Source of the DNA: DFXE01 sp032054765
GTDB taxonomy: Bacteria; Bacteroidota; Bacteroidia; Bacteroidales; Tannerellaceae
Assembly (NCBI GenBank): GCA_032054765.1
Contig: DAMBSC010000011.1
Coordinates: 1 to 64,000 of the forward strand
Length of the DNA: 64,000 nucleotides
Reading direction: 5' to 3'
The translations under genes were made by a program, and so were the position numbers. The notes under the pieces are model-generated. The model was not told the origin of the DNA, searched no databases, and was given only the letters and a program-made list of their open reading frames with translations. Positions 31,737 to 42,300 of the stretch are shown here, one piece after another (position 1 is the stretch's first letter; each line of letters starts with the position of its first letter).

Positions 31737-32744
31737 TTATATGTTCTTAACTTTAATCAGATATTCGGCAATCTGAACAGCATTTAAGGCAGCGCCTTTT
31801 TTTATCTGGTCGCTTACTGTCCAAAAAGTTAATCCATTAGGATTTGTTATGTCTTTACGGATACGACCTACATATACAGGGTCTTTATCAGCTACAAATA
31901 AAGGCATCGGATAATCTTTGTTGGCCGGATCGTCCTGAAGAATAATCCCGTCGGCTTCAGCGAAAGCTTTACGGGCTTCTTCCACACTGATAGGACGTTC
32001 GGTTTCTACCCATGTAACTTCGCTGTGTGCACGAATAACCGGTACACGTACACAGGTAGCACTAACTTCAATATCGGAATGCATAATCTTACGGGTTTCA
32101 TTATACATCTTCATTTCTTCTTTCGTGTAACCATTGTCGGTGAATACGTCGACCTGAGGTATTAAGTTATATGCTAGCTGATAAGCAAACTTCTCTACAG
32201 TAGGTTCTTCACCTTTTAGGATTTGTTCGTATTGTTTTATCAGTTCAGCCATTGCAGTTGCTCCTGCTCCACTGGATGCCTGATAGGTAGAAACATGTAC
32301 CCGTTTTATATGTGATAACTTCTCAATGGCCTTTAATGCTACTACCATCTGAATGGTTGTACAGTTGGGATTTGCAATGATACCGCGTGGGCGGTTCAAT
32401 GCATCTTCTGCATTTACTTCGGGCACTACCAGAGGTACGTCGTTATCCATACGGAAAGCGCTTGAATTGTCGATCATAACCGTACCATGTTTTGTGATGG
32501 TTTCGGCAAAATCAACGGATGTACCGCCGCCGGCTGAAACAAAAGCAACATCAATTCCCTTAAAGTCGTCACCGTGCTTTAATTCTTTCACGGTAATCTG
32601 TTTACCACGAAATGTATAAACACGTCCGGCACTGCGGGATGAACCGAAAAGAACGAGCTCATCCAAAGGGAAATTTCTCTCGTCGAGCACGCGCAGGAAT
32701 TCTTGTCCTACAGCGCCACTCACACCTACAATAGCTACTTTCAT
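31737..32744 (-). CDS. asd: aspartate-semialdehyde dehydrogenase
   Basis: 335-aa enzyme reducing beta-aspartyl phosphate to aspartate semialdehyde with NADPH, on the path to lysine/diaminopimelate, threonine and methionine. Motifs: N-terminal Rossmann VAIVGVSGAVGQEFL, SSRSAG, the catalytic Cys in ANPNCTTIQMV, SSGAGATAMAEL, and the substrate-binding RVPVIRAHSEVTW. Length and ends are typical. It stands alone, divergent from the lamin-tail gene, and stops against a shared terminator. Confidence 0.97.
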   Translation of the reverse strand: MKVAIVGVSGAVGQEFLRVLDERNFPLDELVLFGSSRSAGRVYTFRGKQITVKELKHGDDFKGIDVAFVSAGGGTSVDFAETITKHGTVMIDNSSAFRMDNDVPLVVPEVNAEDALNRPRGIIANPNCTTIQMVVALKAIEKLSHIKRVHVSTYQASSGAGATAMAELIKQYEQILKGEEPTVEKFAYQLAYNLIPQVDVFTDNGYTKEEMKMYNETRKIMHSDIEVSATCVRVPVIRAHSEVTWVETERPISVEEARKAFAEADGIILQDDPANKDYPMPLFVADKDPVYVGRIRKDITNPNGLTFWTVSDQIKKGAALNAVQIAEYLIKVKNI

Positions 32745-32761
32745 TTTAGAGCGCTAATTAA

Positions 32762-32792
32762 TTTGTTTTGTTAATAAATATTTATATATTTG
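32762..32792 (+). promoter_or_regulatory. promoter of the lamin-tail protein gene
   Basis: A full Bacteroidetes consensus: TTTG at 32762-32765, exactly 19 bp, then TATATTTG at 32785-32792. The start point near 32800 gives a leader of about 80 nt before the ATG at 32880. Confidence 0.75.
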
Positions 32793-32879
32793 TACGTCCT
32801 ATTTAGGAAGCACTTATTTGTTATAATATAACGCAATGGAGTGCAAAGATAGACAAAATAATAACAAAACCCCTTAACT

Positions 32880-35180
32880 ATGAAACAAATATTGGTTTAT
32901 TTGTCGATTTTGCTACCGTTTTGTGCATTTGCGCAATTTCAAGAATCATTTTCTGGCCCTAATGTTAATTCAAACCATCCTTGGGAGGGTTTTACAGAGA
33001 GTTTTAGTATAACCTCCGAAGAGCAACTGCAGTTTATTTCTCCAAAGTATCGTAGTGGTGAAGCCCTGATCTCTGTTCCAATAGTTTTAACGGATCATAT
33101 GACATGGGATATAGATGTTAAGCTTGATTTTAAGCCGACAGCTCAAAACAACTTGAGGATATATGTTTATTCCGATGAAGATTTTAAGCTGTATATCCAG
33201 GTAGGCACTAATACCGGACAAGTTTCCCTATATCTTGATAACGGAGCGCCATCTCCTAAACGATTAATTAAAGGTAGAGACAGACTTTTGCCGGATAACG
33301 ATTTTCAATTTACTTCTATTCGACTGAAACTGGAAGATGGTTATCGCTGGACACTCTATACATCTCGATCAAATGAAGAATTATATACAGAAGAAGGAAG
33401 TGAAGATTGTTATTTGGGTGATATTGCGGGTGAGAATAGCTTCTCATTAGGCTTTAAATATGTTCAGGCAAGAATAAGTACTTATTACATTAATAATATA
33501 CGTATAGAAGGAATAGGTGACCATGAAGATAATCCCGGAACATCTTCAATGATTGAACTTGTCAATGTAAAACAACTTAGTAATACGGAAATACTTTTCT
33601 TTTTTGATGGACCGGTTGATATATATTCAGCTGTTTGTTCAATAGAAGATTTAGGAAATTCCATAGAAATGAAATATGATGAGAGCTTTTCAATAGTATA
33701 TGCACGTTTCTCCGAATCGTTAGAAGAAGATAATATCTATTATCTTACATGGAGCGGACTCACAGACATGGAGGGGAAAATGATCGAAGAATTCACCCTT
33801 GAAATATACTTTGAAGATGATAAAGAAGAACCGCCAGCACTAAATCCGTATAAACAAGGACAGGTGATTATAAATGAAGTGATGGCTGATCCTAAAACAC
33901 TAACAATTTTTCCGGAAACGGAATATGTGGAATTACATAATACATCAGAAGAACCTGTTCAGTTAGATAAATGGACTTTTATATATGGTAATAAAGAAAC
34001 GGTATTGGATAATATTGTATTACCACCTAACGGTTATATCGTTCTTTATAAATCGGGTAGAGATATAACAATAGATAATGGAGGATTAGCAATGCCTTTG
34101 TCCACTTTTCCTGCAGCTTTAGCTGATTCCGGCAAAGAATTACAATTAAAGGACCATACCGATAATCTTATTGATGAAATAGCTTATCCCAAAGCGAAGC
34201 GTGGAGTTTCTTGGGAGCGTGAAGAAAAGGGATGGTATCTTTCAACAGATAGTAGAGGTGGAACCCCGGGTTCGGCCAATTCTAAGCCGGAAGAAGAACC
34301 TCAAAAGCCGGAAGAGCCTGGTAATCCTGGAGAAATTGAAGAGCCGGCAGACTCGGATGTGCAACCGGGAGAGCTAATATTTAATGAATTATTACCAAAT
34401 CCCTATACCGGAGGTAGCGAATATATCGAATTATATAATCGTTCAAACCGTTCCTTATCTATGAAAGGGCTTACTATTTCTGTACGAAAATCTGACGGCT
34501 CATTTAGTACAGTATATTCTTTATCAAAAATTACTGAAATAGTTGAAAAAGATAATTACATATTACTGACTAAGGAAATTGAAGGAGTATCAGCTTTTTA
34601 TACAATTTACAACCCTGAAGCATTATATGAAATTAAATTGCCTGTTTTGGCAAATACTTCCTCTACCCTTGTCTTATATAGGGAACACGATGAGACCGTT
34701 ATTGACGAAATAAGCTACTCTTCAAAGTGGCATGCTTCTTCTATAAAAGATCAAAAAGGAGTTTCATTGGAACGAATTAATCCTGATAGTCCTTCACAGG
34801 ATCCGAATAATTGGACGTCAGCAACAGATTTATGTGGATATGGTACTCCAGGATATAAAAACTCACAATTCAAAAAAGAAGAAAATGGAAGTAGCGTTGA
34901 TATCGAGGCACCTGTTTTAAGAGAAGACGGTGTATATAGCATTTTTTATTATCTTGGCGGGTATGGATATTCATGTCGTGCGTACATATATAATATAAAT
35001 GGTTTTCGTGTAGCGGAAATTGCTAACAACGAACTAATCGGCACATCGGGACAGCTTTTATGGACTGGAAAAGCCTCTGATGGCAGTCGTTTGTCAACGG
35101 GTATTTATATTTTTTATGCGGAAGTTTATAACACAAAAGGGGAAAAGATACAATTTAAAAAAGCGTTTTTGGTAAGATAA
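32880..35180 (+). CDS. lamin-tail domain surface protein with T9SS-like C-terminus
   Basis: 766-aa exported protein (signal MKQILVYLSILLPFCAFAQF). After an N-terminal beta-sandwich (~20-210) it has an Ig-like region (~220-320) and two lamin-tail domains at ~330-450 and ~500-650, recognisable by IINEVMADP/LIFNELLPNP, YVELHNTS/YIELYNRS and the TPGSANS/TPGYKNS endings. The two are joined by a Pro/Glu-rich linker. The last ~80 residues contain GTSGQLLWTGKASDGSRLSTG and end GEKIQFKKAFLVR, like FlgD-type or T9SS sorting domains. Such proteins are thought to be surface or secreted; a role in nuclease-linked or adhesive function is not established. Confidence 0.82.
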   Translation: MKQILVYLSILLPFCAFAQFQESFSGPNVNSNHPWEGFTESFSITSEEQLQFISPKYRSGEALISVPIVLTDHMTWDIDVKLDFKPTAQNNLRIYVYSDEDFKLYIQVGTNTGQVSLYLDNGAPSPKRLIKGRDRLLPDNDFQFTSIRLKLEDGYRWTLYTSRSNEELYTEEGSEDCYLGDIAGENSFSLGFKYVQARISTYYINNIRIEGIGDHEDNPGTSSMIELVNVKQLSNTEILFFFDGPVDIYSAVCSIEDLGNSIEMKYDESFSIVYARFSESLEEDNIYYLTWSGLTDMEGKMIEEFTLEIYFEDDKEEPPALNPYKQGQVIINEVMADPKTLTIFPETEYVELHNTSEEPVQLDKWTFIYGNKETVLDNIVLPPNGYIVLYKSGRDITIDNGGLAMPLSTFPAALADSGKELQLKDHTDNLIDEIAYPKAKRGVSWEREEKGWYLSTDSRGGTPGSANSKPEEEPQKPEEPGNPGEIEEPADSDVQPGELIFNELLPNPYTGGSEYIELYNRSNRSLSMKGLTISVRKSDGSFSTVYSLSKITEIVEKDNYILLTKEIEGVSAFYTIYNPEALYEIKLPVLANTSSTLVLYREHDETVIDEISYSSKWHASSIKDQKGVSLERINPDSPSQDPNNWTSATDLCGYGTPGYKNSQFKKEENGSSVDIEAPVLREDGVYSIFYYLGGYGYSCRAYIYNINGFRVAEIANNELIGTSGQLLWTGKASDGSRLSTGIYIFYAEVYNTKGEKIQFKKAFLVR

Positions 35181-35220
35181 GAAACACTATATATAACTTT
35201 CTGGCAGAAATTTTTATTTT

Positions 35221-35254
35221 TTTGTGTTATGTATATAAAAAATAATTACTTTTG
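35221..35254 (+). promoter_or_regulatory. probable promoter of the hybrid histidine kinase gene
   Basis: TTTG at 35221-35224 and TACTTTTG at 35247-35254, with a 22-bp spacer, slightly longer than ideal. Confidence 0.5.
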
Positions 35255-35297
35255 CAGCAGAACGAATTTATTATAAATAAAGAATCATTTGTCTTCG

Positions 35298-37958
35298 ATG
35301 AGAAGAGCCCAACACGACCTGTTAACTATAGCCGTATTACTACTATTATTATATATAGCTATACCTATCCGTGCGTATTCAACGACGACAGATAGCCAGA
35401 TTCTTATTATCAGCTCATATAATCCTGATACAAAAAATACAACTCTGAATATTTCGGAATTCATAGATGAGTATAAACGTTTAGGCGGCGAATCTACCGT
35501 TGTAATAGAAAATATGAACTGTAAAAGCCTCTTTGAAGCTCCAATGTGGAAAACTAAAATGAGGAATATATTATCAAAATATAATAATGGAAATAGTCCC
35601 AGTGCAATTATAATTCTCGGCCAGGAGGGTTGGGCATCTTATTTGTCTCTTGATATAGCAGAGAAAGATAAGGTACCTGTTTTATGTGCTATGGTGAGTA
35701 ATAATGCAGTTATTTTGCCCGATTCTTCCGAAAATCTATCAGAATGGATGCCGGAAAGTATGGATGTACAGGCTTTGTTAGATGCTAATCCGAATGTTTC
35801 AGGTTTTTTATACTCTTATGACATTAAAAAAAATCTGGAGCTTATTATGAAATTATATCCTGAAACAAAACATATAGCTTTGATCACCGATAACAGTTAT
35901 GGTGGTGTAGCATTACAGTCACATGTAGAAAAAGAAATGAAAGGTCTTGAAGATCTTGATCTGATTCTATTGGATGGCCGTAAAAATAGTATTTATACTG
36001 TTATTGATCAGATAAGAGCCCTTCCTCAAAGAACCGCTATTTTACTCGGAACCTGGCGAGTGGATGTAAATGAAAGTTATTATATCGGCAATGCTACATA
36101 TTCAATGATGTCGGCAAATCCTTATATTCCTGCATTTACACTTTCATTTACCGGATTAGGACATTGGGCAATCGGTGGATATGTTCCTCAGTACCGTACT
36201 TTAGGAAGAGATCTGGCACAGAAAGTTATAGACTTGCAGAATGGTTCACTTAAAATGAAGAATGTATTGGCATCTATACTACCAAATTATTATGTATTTG
36301 ATTTACATAAGGTAAAAGAATGGAATATTCCAATGGATTCACTTCCCGAAGAAGCTGATTTTATAAATAGTGAGATCAGTCTCTTTACCTTATATCGTTA
36401 TGAAATACTACTTTCAGTTACGATTATTCTGCTTCTTTTCCTTATCATGTTAGCTTACTTCTTTTATCGGTCTAATAAACTGAAAGATCGTTTAATGGAT
36501 CTCCAGAAGGACAATATATTAATTATGAATAATATAGAGGCTTCTATCCGATTTATTAAGCCGGATTATTCTGTAAAATGGAGTAATCAAATCTATTTTC
36601 CATGTAATCCGGTAAATGGCCCGAATAATTGTTGTCTGGTTGAGAATCCTCAAAAGCCTTACTGTCCGGAGTGTACACTTATCAAAGCGATGGAAACGAA
36701 GATGCAGGTTGAGGCAGTACAACATTGTACTGCAGATCAATATATTCATGTTCTCGCAAACCCTATTATTAATGAAAATGGTGAATTACAGGGAGTAATT
36801 GTTAAGAAGGAAGATATAACTTCTTTGAAAAAGACGGAAAACGAATTAAGAAAAGCAAAAGAAAAAGCAGAGGAATCAGATCGTTTGAAATCTGCATTCC
36901 TGGCAAATATGAGTCATGAAATAAGAACTCCTTTGAATGCAATTGTTGGTTTCTCTGACTTATTGGCATCAACGGATGACCCTCTGGAGCGTGAAGAATA
37001 CGTTGGAATCATTAATACAAATAATGAATTATTGTTGCAACTTATTAATGATATTTTAGATTTGGCAAAAATAGAAGCTGGTACATTGGATTTTGTCAAC
37101 ATGAATGTTGACATAAACCAACTATTATCTGATATAGAACAATCATCACGAATAAAAGCTAATTACGGAGTAGATGTGCGTTTTGTAGAGAAAGTTCCTC
37201 ACTGTATTATTCGCACAGATAAGAACCGCTTATCTCAGGTCCTTTCAAATTTTATTAATAATGCGATTAAGTTTACTTCCGAAGGTAGTATTCGCTTTGG
37301 ATATAATATTCGTGAAGATGATATTTATTTGTATGTGACGGATACTGGTACCGGTATTAAGGAAGAAGATAGAAAAGCTGTATTTGATCGTTTTGTAAAA
37401 CTAAATAGTTTTGCTCAAGGTACAGGCCTTGGTTTGTCTATTAGTCAGACAATTGTTAATAAACTTGGTGGTGAAATAGGAGTGGAATCGGAATATGGGA
37501 AAGGTTCAACTTTTTGGTTCACTTTGCCAATCACAACTTTGATCAGTATGAAAGATAAAGATGAAGAACCAGTAAAACGGCAAATTGTATACGTTGATGA
37601 ATACAAGAAAAAAGCGACTTTATTGATAGCAGAAGATAATGAAAGTAATTATATTCTCTTCAGTGCCATGCTTAAGGAATATAATTTGCTGTATGCCCGT
37701 GATGGAAAGGAGGCTGTAGAGTTATATAATAAATATTTCCCTGATCTTATTCTGATGGATATTAAGATGCCAAATATGAATGGCTATGAAGCAACGGCTG
37801 AAATTCGTAAAGTGGATAAACAAATTCCTATTATTGCGGTGACTGCATTTGCCTTTGCTGAAGATGAACAACGAATTAATAATAGCGGCTTTAACGGATA
37901 TGTATCTAAACCAATAAAGGCCGCTGAATTGAAAAATAAAATTGCAGCTTTATTATAA
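35298..37958 (+). CDS. hybrid histidine kinase/response regulator
   Basis: 886 residues from the ATG at 35298. A signal/TM segment leads to a periplasmic domain (~30-365) resembling ABC-type substrate-binding sensors (ILIISSYNPDTKN, ILGQEGWASYL, GTWRVDVNESYYIGNATYSM). A helix at ~370-393 is followed by a Cys-rich PAS-like domain (NNCCLV, YCPECT), a coiled linker, HisKA with the phosphorylated His in FLANMSHEIRTPLNAI, HATPase (NNAIKF, DTGTGI, GTGLGLS) and a C-terminal receiver with LILMDIKMPNMNGYEA. There is no AraC output domain, so the phosphate probably passes to another protein. The sensed ligand is unknown. It has its own promoter and a strong terminator. Confidence 0.93.
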   Translation: MRRAQHDLLTIAVLLLLLYIAIPIRAYSTTTDSQILIISSYNPDTKNTTLNISEFIDEYKRLGGESTVVIENMNCKSLFEAPMWKTKMRNILSKYNNGNSPSAIIILGQEGWASYLSLDIAEKDKVPVLCAMVSNNAVILPDSSENLSEWMPESMDVQALLDANPNVSGFLYSYDIKKNLELIMKLYPETKHIALITDNSYGGVALQSHVEKEMKGLEDLDLILLDGRKNSIYTVIDQIRALPQRTAILLGTWRVDVNESYYIGNATYSMMSANPYIPAFTLSFTGLGHWAIGGYVPQYRTLGRDLAQKVIDLQNGSLKMKNVLASILPNYYVFDLHKVKEWNIPMDSLPEEADFINSEISLFTLYRYEILLSVTIILLLFLIMLAYFFYRSNKLKDRLMDLQKDNILIMNNIEASIRFIKPDYSVKWSNQIYFPCNPVNGPNNCCLVENPQKPYCPECTLIKAMETKMQVEAVQHCTADQYIHVLANPIINENGELQGVIVKKEDITSLKKTENELRKAKEKAEESDRLKSAFLANMSHEIRTPLNAIVGFSDLLASTDDPLEREEYVGIINTNNELLLQLINDILDLAKIEAGTLDFVNMNVDINQLLSDIEQSSRIKANYGVDVRFVEKVPHCIIRTDKNRLSQVLSNFINNAIKFTSEGSIRFGYNIREDDIYLYVTDTGTGIKEEDRKAVFDRFVKLNSFAQGTGLGLSISQTIVNKLGGEIGVESEYGKGSTFWFTLPITTLISMKDKDEEPVKRQIVYVDEYKKKATLLIAEDNESNYILFSAMLKEYNLLYARDGKEAVELYNKYFPDLILMDIKMPNMNGYEATAEIRKVDKQIPIIAVTAFAFAEDEQRINNSGFNGYVSKPIKAAELKNKIAALL

Positions 37959-37980
37959 ATTATTGGCATATTGTATGTGT

Positions 37981-38014
37981 AAAAGGGAACTGTATACTTA
38001 ACGGTTCCCTTTTT
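37981..38014. terminator. intrinsic terminator after the hybrid kinase
   Basis: AAAAGGGAAC (37981-37990) pairs with GTTCCCTTTT (38004-38013), followed by a T-rich tract; it also serves the converging epimerase-family gene. Confidence 0.88.
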
Positions 38015-38047
38015 CTTTTTAGGTGAGTAACCTTTTCACTTATAATA

Positions 38048-38995
38048 TCAGAACAAGTTAATTCCTTCTTGGTAGGTTCTATACTTCAAATTGGGTAGTA
38101 AATCCCGGTGCATTCGTGAAGTGTCTCCATAATAGGACACCATTCCGATTTTGATAAAATCGACTGTGAGTGGACTTTTTATATTGAATAATAAGGAGGC
38201 AGCTTCAAACAACCGTGCTGCAGCCATAATCATCCATACAGACATTCTCCAGGGTTTATGATTTCCTTTATAGACAGTTATATCATCGAGGAACTGTTGT
38301 AATGTCTGTACACCTTCATCTCCGATATGGTAAATTCCTTGTATGTTTTCTTTATCAATCGCGGCAATTGTTGCAGCAACAAAGTCATCTTTCGAGATTA
38401 GGTGAATATAAGTCGGTTTTCTCCAAATACCCAATAACCAATGCCGTGCAAACCATTGCCCGGCATCTATCATCAGTATGCCTTTTCCATATACCATTCC
38501 AACCCGTAAAGAGATACCTTCGAAGTTGAATTTTTCAGCATATTGGAATAACAGTTTTTCTTCCTCAAGACGTGTACGGGCATGCATGGATTCGGGAGTT
38601 TCCGTAAGTGACCCTCGTGCCGGTCTATCAGGTGTGCTTTCCCCTTCCACATGTGGAAAGCTAATTAAAATAATTCTTCTGACTTTCTGCTCAACTGCAA
38701 TGTCCAACAGATTATTGAAGTAAATAGTATTTGTAACGGGTAGAAACTTTTCCGGATTAGCTTTAAATAAAATACCGGCAAAATGGACGATTACATCTAC
38801 ATTTTCAAGAGCTTCTTTTAATGTCTCTTTTTGTGCCAGATCAACTTTAAAAATAGTTACATTTTCTTTTGATTTTAATTCATCCGCAACCTCTTTTTTA
38901 TGAATAAGCAGATTCAGGATTACTTCCCTATCTTTCATCTCCAATGCCAATAGGCTACCTAAATTTCCTGCAGCTCCGGTAATTGCAACTCTCAT
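38048..38995 (-). CDS. NAD(P)-dependent epimerase/dehydratase family protein
   Basis: 315-aa extended short-chain dehydrogenase. The N-terminal nucleotide-binding motif VAITGAAGNLGSLLA is intact, with VDVIVHFAGIL following. The catalytic region is atypical: where YxxxK would be expected there is ARTRLEEEKLLFQYAEKF, so the Tyr is not in its usual place and dehydrogenase activity is uncertain. The closing region (VYKGNHKPWRM...) is that of an NAD-dependent epimerase with a helical tail. Its start overlaps the end of the small membrane-protein gene by four bases (38992-38995), indicating coupling. Substrate unknown. Confidence 0.8.
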   Translation of the reverse strand: MRVAITGAAGNLGSLLALEMKDREVILNLLIHKKEVADELKSKENVTIFKVDLAQKETLKEALENVDVIVHFAGILFKANPEKFLPVTNTIYFNNLLDIAVEQKVRRIILISFPHVEGESTPDRPARGSLTETPESMHARTRLEEEKLLFQYAEKFNFEGISLRVGMVYGKGILMIDAGQWFARHWLLGIWRKPTYIHLISKDDFVAATIAAIDKENIQGIYHIGDEGVQTLQQFLDDITVYKGNHKPWRMSVWMIMAAARLFEAASLLFNIKSPLTVDFIKIGMVSYYGDTSRMHRDLLPNLKYRTYQEGINLF

Positions 38996-39273
38996 TTTAT
39001 CATATAAATAAAGACGATTATAACAGAAAGAAAACAGAAAAGACTAATCCCCGACAGAATAGTTTGTTCTCTGAAAAAAGCAATCAAAGAATAGATACTA
39101 CCCGCGAGTACAAGTCCGGCAAGAAAAATAGCTCCAATAATAAGAAATAGAATCTCATCATCACCTCTCAGACGAAAGAAAAAATGCCTGTCTAGAATCA
39201 GATAAAGAATGCCCGCCAACAAGACGGTTATTATTGCTATTCCACAAGATATCTTACTTAGTCGATCTGTCAT
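38992..39273 (-). CDS. small three-helix membrane protein
   Basis: 93-aa protein with three clear hydrophobic segments (CGIAIITVLLAGILYLIL, EILFLIIGAIFLAGLVLAGSIYSL, ILSGISLFCFLSVIIVFIYMI). No family recognised. Its last four bases overlap the start of the epimerase-family gene, so the two are translationally coupled. Nothing in the sequence shows function. Confidence 0.65.
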   Translation of the reverse strand: MTDRLSKISCGIAIITVLLAGILYLILDRHFFFRLRGDDEILFLIIGAIFLAGLVLAGSIYSLIAFFREQTILSGISLFCFLSVIIVFIYMIK

Positions 39274-39335
39274 ACAGTGAGATTTTCTACAAATATACTA
39301 TTATCTCTAAGATATGACATGGCATTTTAATAAAA

Positions 39336-39367
39336 CAAAAAGCCCCCTCCAAACGGAGAGGGCTTTC
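39336..39367 (-). terminator. terminator of the leftward DUF6383 gene
   Basis: On the minus strand, AAAGCCCTCTCCGTTTGGAG continues into GGGGCTTTTTG, a strong hairpin with a T-run. The same terminator, almost base for base, ends the rightward paralogue at 48102-48134. Confidence 0.9.
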
Positions 39368-39395
39368 ATTATAGGATATCTTATTCAGATATAAA

Positions 39396-42300
39396 TTACT
39401 TAACAATAGCTTTGATTGCTTTTTCACCATCAACAGATACTACAACGATACCCTTAGGTAATTGGATTGTAGCCTGATCTGAATTAGCAATTGTAGCAGC
39501 AACTGTTTGTCCAAGAACGTTGTTTACAGTAACTTTCTTATTAGCAGCATTGTAAACAGTAACTTCACCATAACCAGCAACTACTTTCACGTTATTGTCA
39601 GTGATAGCTTCGTTGTTTGTCGGAATTTCATTCGTTCTTTCGATGTTAAAACGTTCGGCATCCAGAATAGCATCACTATATGTATTATAAGACGCAATTA
39701 CAGGAACCCCGTTCTTAACAGCAACCCATTTCCCTGTACTTCCACTTGGAATTTTGTCATCCCCTGCGGATTCAATTAAGAAATCAGCTTCTGGTTTATT
39801 ATCAATCAAACGAAGAGCAAATACGGCGTTCTTTATACCATATTTAGGTCTTGCTGAGTGATAGTAGTTAGCTACTGCTTTTGCATCACCTTTCCAATAG
39901 CCGGTAGTATCACTAACTGCACCAGGTAATGTTCCACCACTCATATCTCTACCATTAATGTTATGAAGGTTGTCACCTAAGAAGATAGAATCAGCCCTTG
40001 TTAATTTTTTAGGATCCACATCCATACCATCATCACCAAGGATAATCAATGTGTCTTCTATATGTTTAGCCCATACAAATGCTAAACGTGTATATTTATT
40101 ATCCCAGATATAAGATTTAGATTGCTCAGAATACTGTACAGAATCTTCTGCATTAATCAGATAACGACCCACTACATATCCTTTGGAAGGTTTTTTGTGT
40201 CCACAATCACCATGGTTTGCTATGTATTCAGGTGTATTATGTTCCGGAACATCGCAAAGCATACCAGCAGGTTGTACCGTTACATCAACTGCAAACATAT
40301 ACTGAGGCATATTTGTATTGTTGCGTACATAAGCAGTATCAATAAATAATGCAGCCTTTTTGTCATCTCCCTTACCTTCTTTTCCCAATAGGTTCAGACC
40401 TTCTTTATAATAAGGATTTTTAGAACCACGGATTTCATACAAATATTCCCGAGCTGTAGAATTAATCGTATAAATCTTACCTGTGTCTCTAGTCAGATCT
40501 TTATAACCGTCTTCAGGATCAGTTACACCTAATCTTCTGTAAAGCGGGGCATTATCGATTATGAACCCGAATGTAGCTACACGTTCTTCTTGATATTGAT
40601 CTTCAATAGAGAACCTAAGTGAAGCATCGCGTACACCAACACGTTCCGGACGTGCTTCTATAAACTCATATTTATTTGTAGTATTTTCTACAAGAGTCAA
40701 ATATGCTTCTTGAAGTGCATAATAGCAAGTTGTATCTGTTAAATTTTCACCAGATAATAGTTGGTTATTTTCTTTCAGGAAGAACATTCCAAGTCTATAG
40801 CCATCAAGTACGTTAGGAGCATATATGCCTGTTCCATTTCCATAGGGTTCATAAAGATTCTGGAATCCCCATTCTAAATTCTCTTTAGTAAATGACATAA
40901 CCGCATATGTATTGTCATTGCTATAATCCCTAACTATATACTTATGATTGTTTGCCAATTTGGAGTCGTCATATACCCTTAATAAATAAGCTTTTCTGTA
41001 TAATTGTGGAGCAACTGCATCCTCACTTGCGTAACCATATTTGTTATTGGTTGCAATATTATTATTAAAGCTAGAGACATCTACTAATTGTACATATACT
41101 TTATCTCCGTTTACATCTACATACAAAGTAGTATCTTTTGCATCAGGTTTTATATTAGCAAAATTTCCAAGTTTTAATCCTGATAGATAATCTAATGTAT
41201 ATAACTTTTCTCTGATCGTATCCGAACCTACATATTTGTATCCCAGATATGAGTCAGCATGAACATTTGAGGAAGGTTTTGCCTCAATAACTTTCTTATA
41301 AGAGAAAGTATCTTTTGCAGCGAGTGGTGGTATCCATGAAGTTGTAGTTGAAGGAACAAACTGAGCAAATATGTTACCTTTTCCATCTGAATACAGTTGA
41401 ACATTTCTTGCTGCTGCATTTTCCGGATATTCGCGGTTGTAAATATTTATTGTTTGCTGTCCTTCAATACCCGGATTTCTTTCTACTACCCATTGAGTAC
41501 GTGGCATATGGCCAAAGTCTTGTGCCGCTTTGTCTGAAATATTCTGATAAATTTCTTCTGTAGTGTATTCTTGATTACTTCCAGGATAATTTACAACATA
41601 ATATTTACCTCTGTTTTTGTTTTTATCACTCCAATGATTCCAAGTGATATCCGATTCTAATTTGAAGAAATAAATGCCTGGAGGTAATGTAGTTTTAACC
41701 AAACCAGAAGAAGCATCTATAAAGATTCTTGTATTGATAGTCCAATTCATCACCTGATTACGGGCTAACTCTGAATTACCAACTGTTACTTCGCGGTGAT
41801 TATCTGCTAACACAACAATTTTAACCAGGTTCATTTCCTGATTTTGATTGATGACATTATATGAGAAGTCTGTAGATGTTGGTAATGGGTAATCAACACT
41901 ATTTTCAATCAGAGTCATATCTCTGAAATAATCAGGAGAAGGAATTGTATTATCTGAATTTTCCAACATTGCATACCCTGCTACTCGGATAGCTAAAGAG
42001 TCAGCATGTGGATACCATACAAACTGGTAATTATAACGTCCGTTATAATCCAGACGGGTAGCGTTTATGTCTGCATCAACTCCGATGGCCTCACCCCTTG
42101 AGTTAGTCAATAAGTCTTTCCATTCTTTAATGTTGAATTTCAGGTGCTTATTTCCAGCTTGCCGGGTTAAGTAAGCCGTGTCTAACATTAGATATTTAAG
42201 CGGTTTCGTGGGGTCTGCTTCATATGCTTCCACATCATATAGAGAAAGCCAACCATAATCAGAAATAGCTGTTGAGTTGGTCGCTTTTTCAGCGTTTGCT

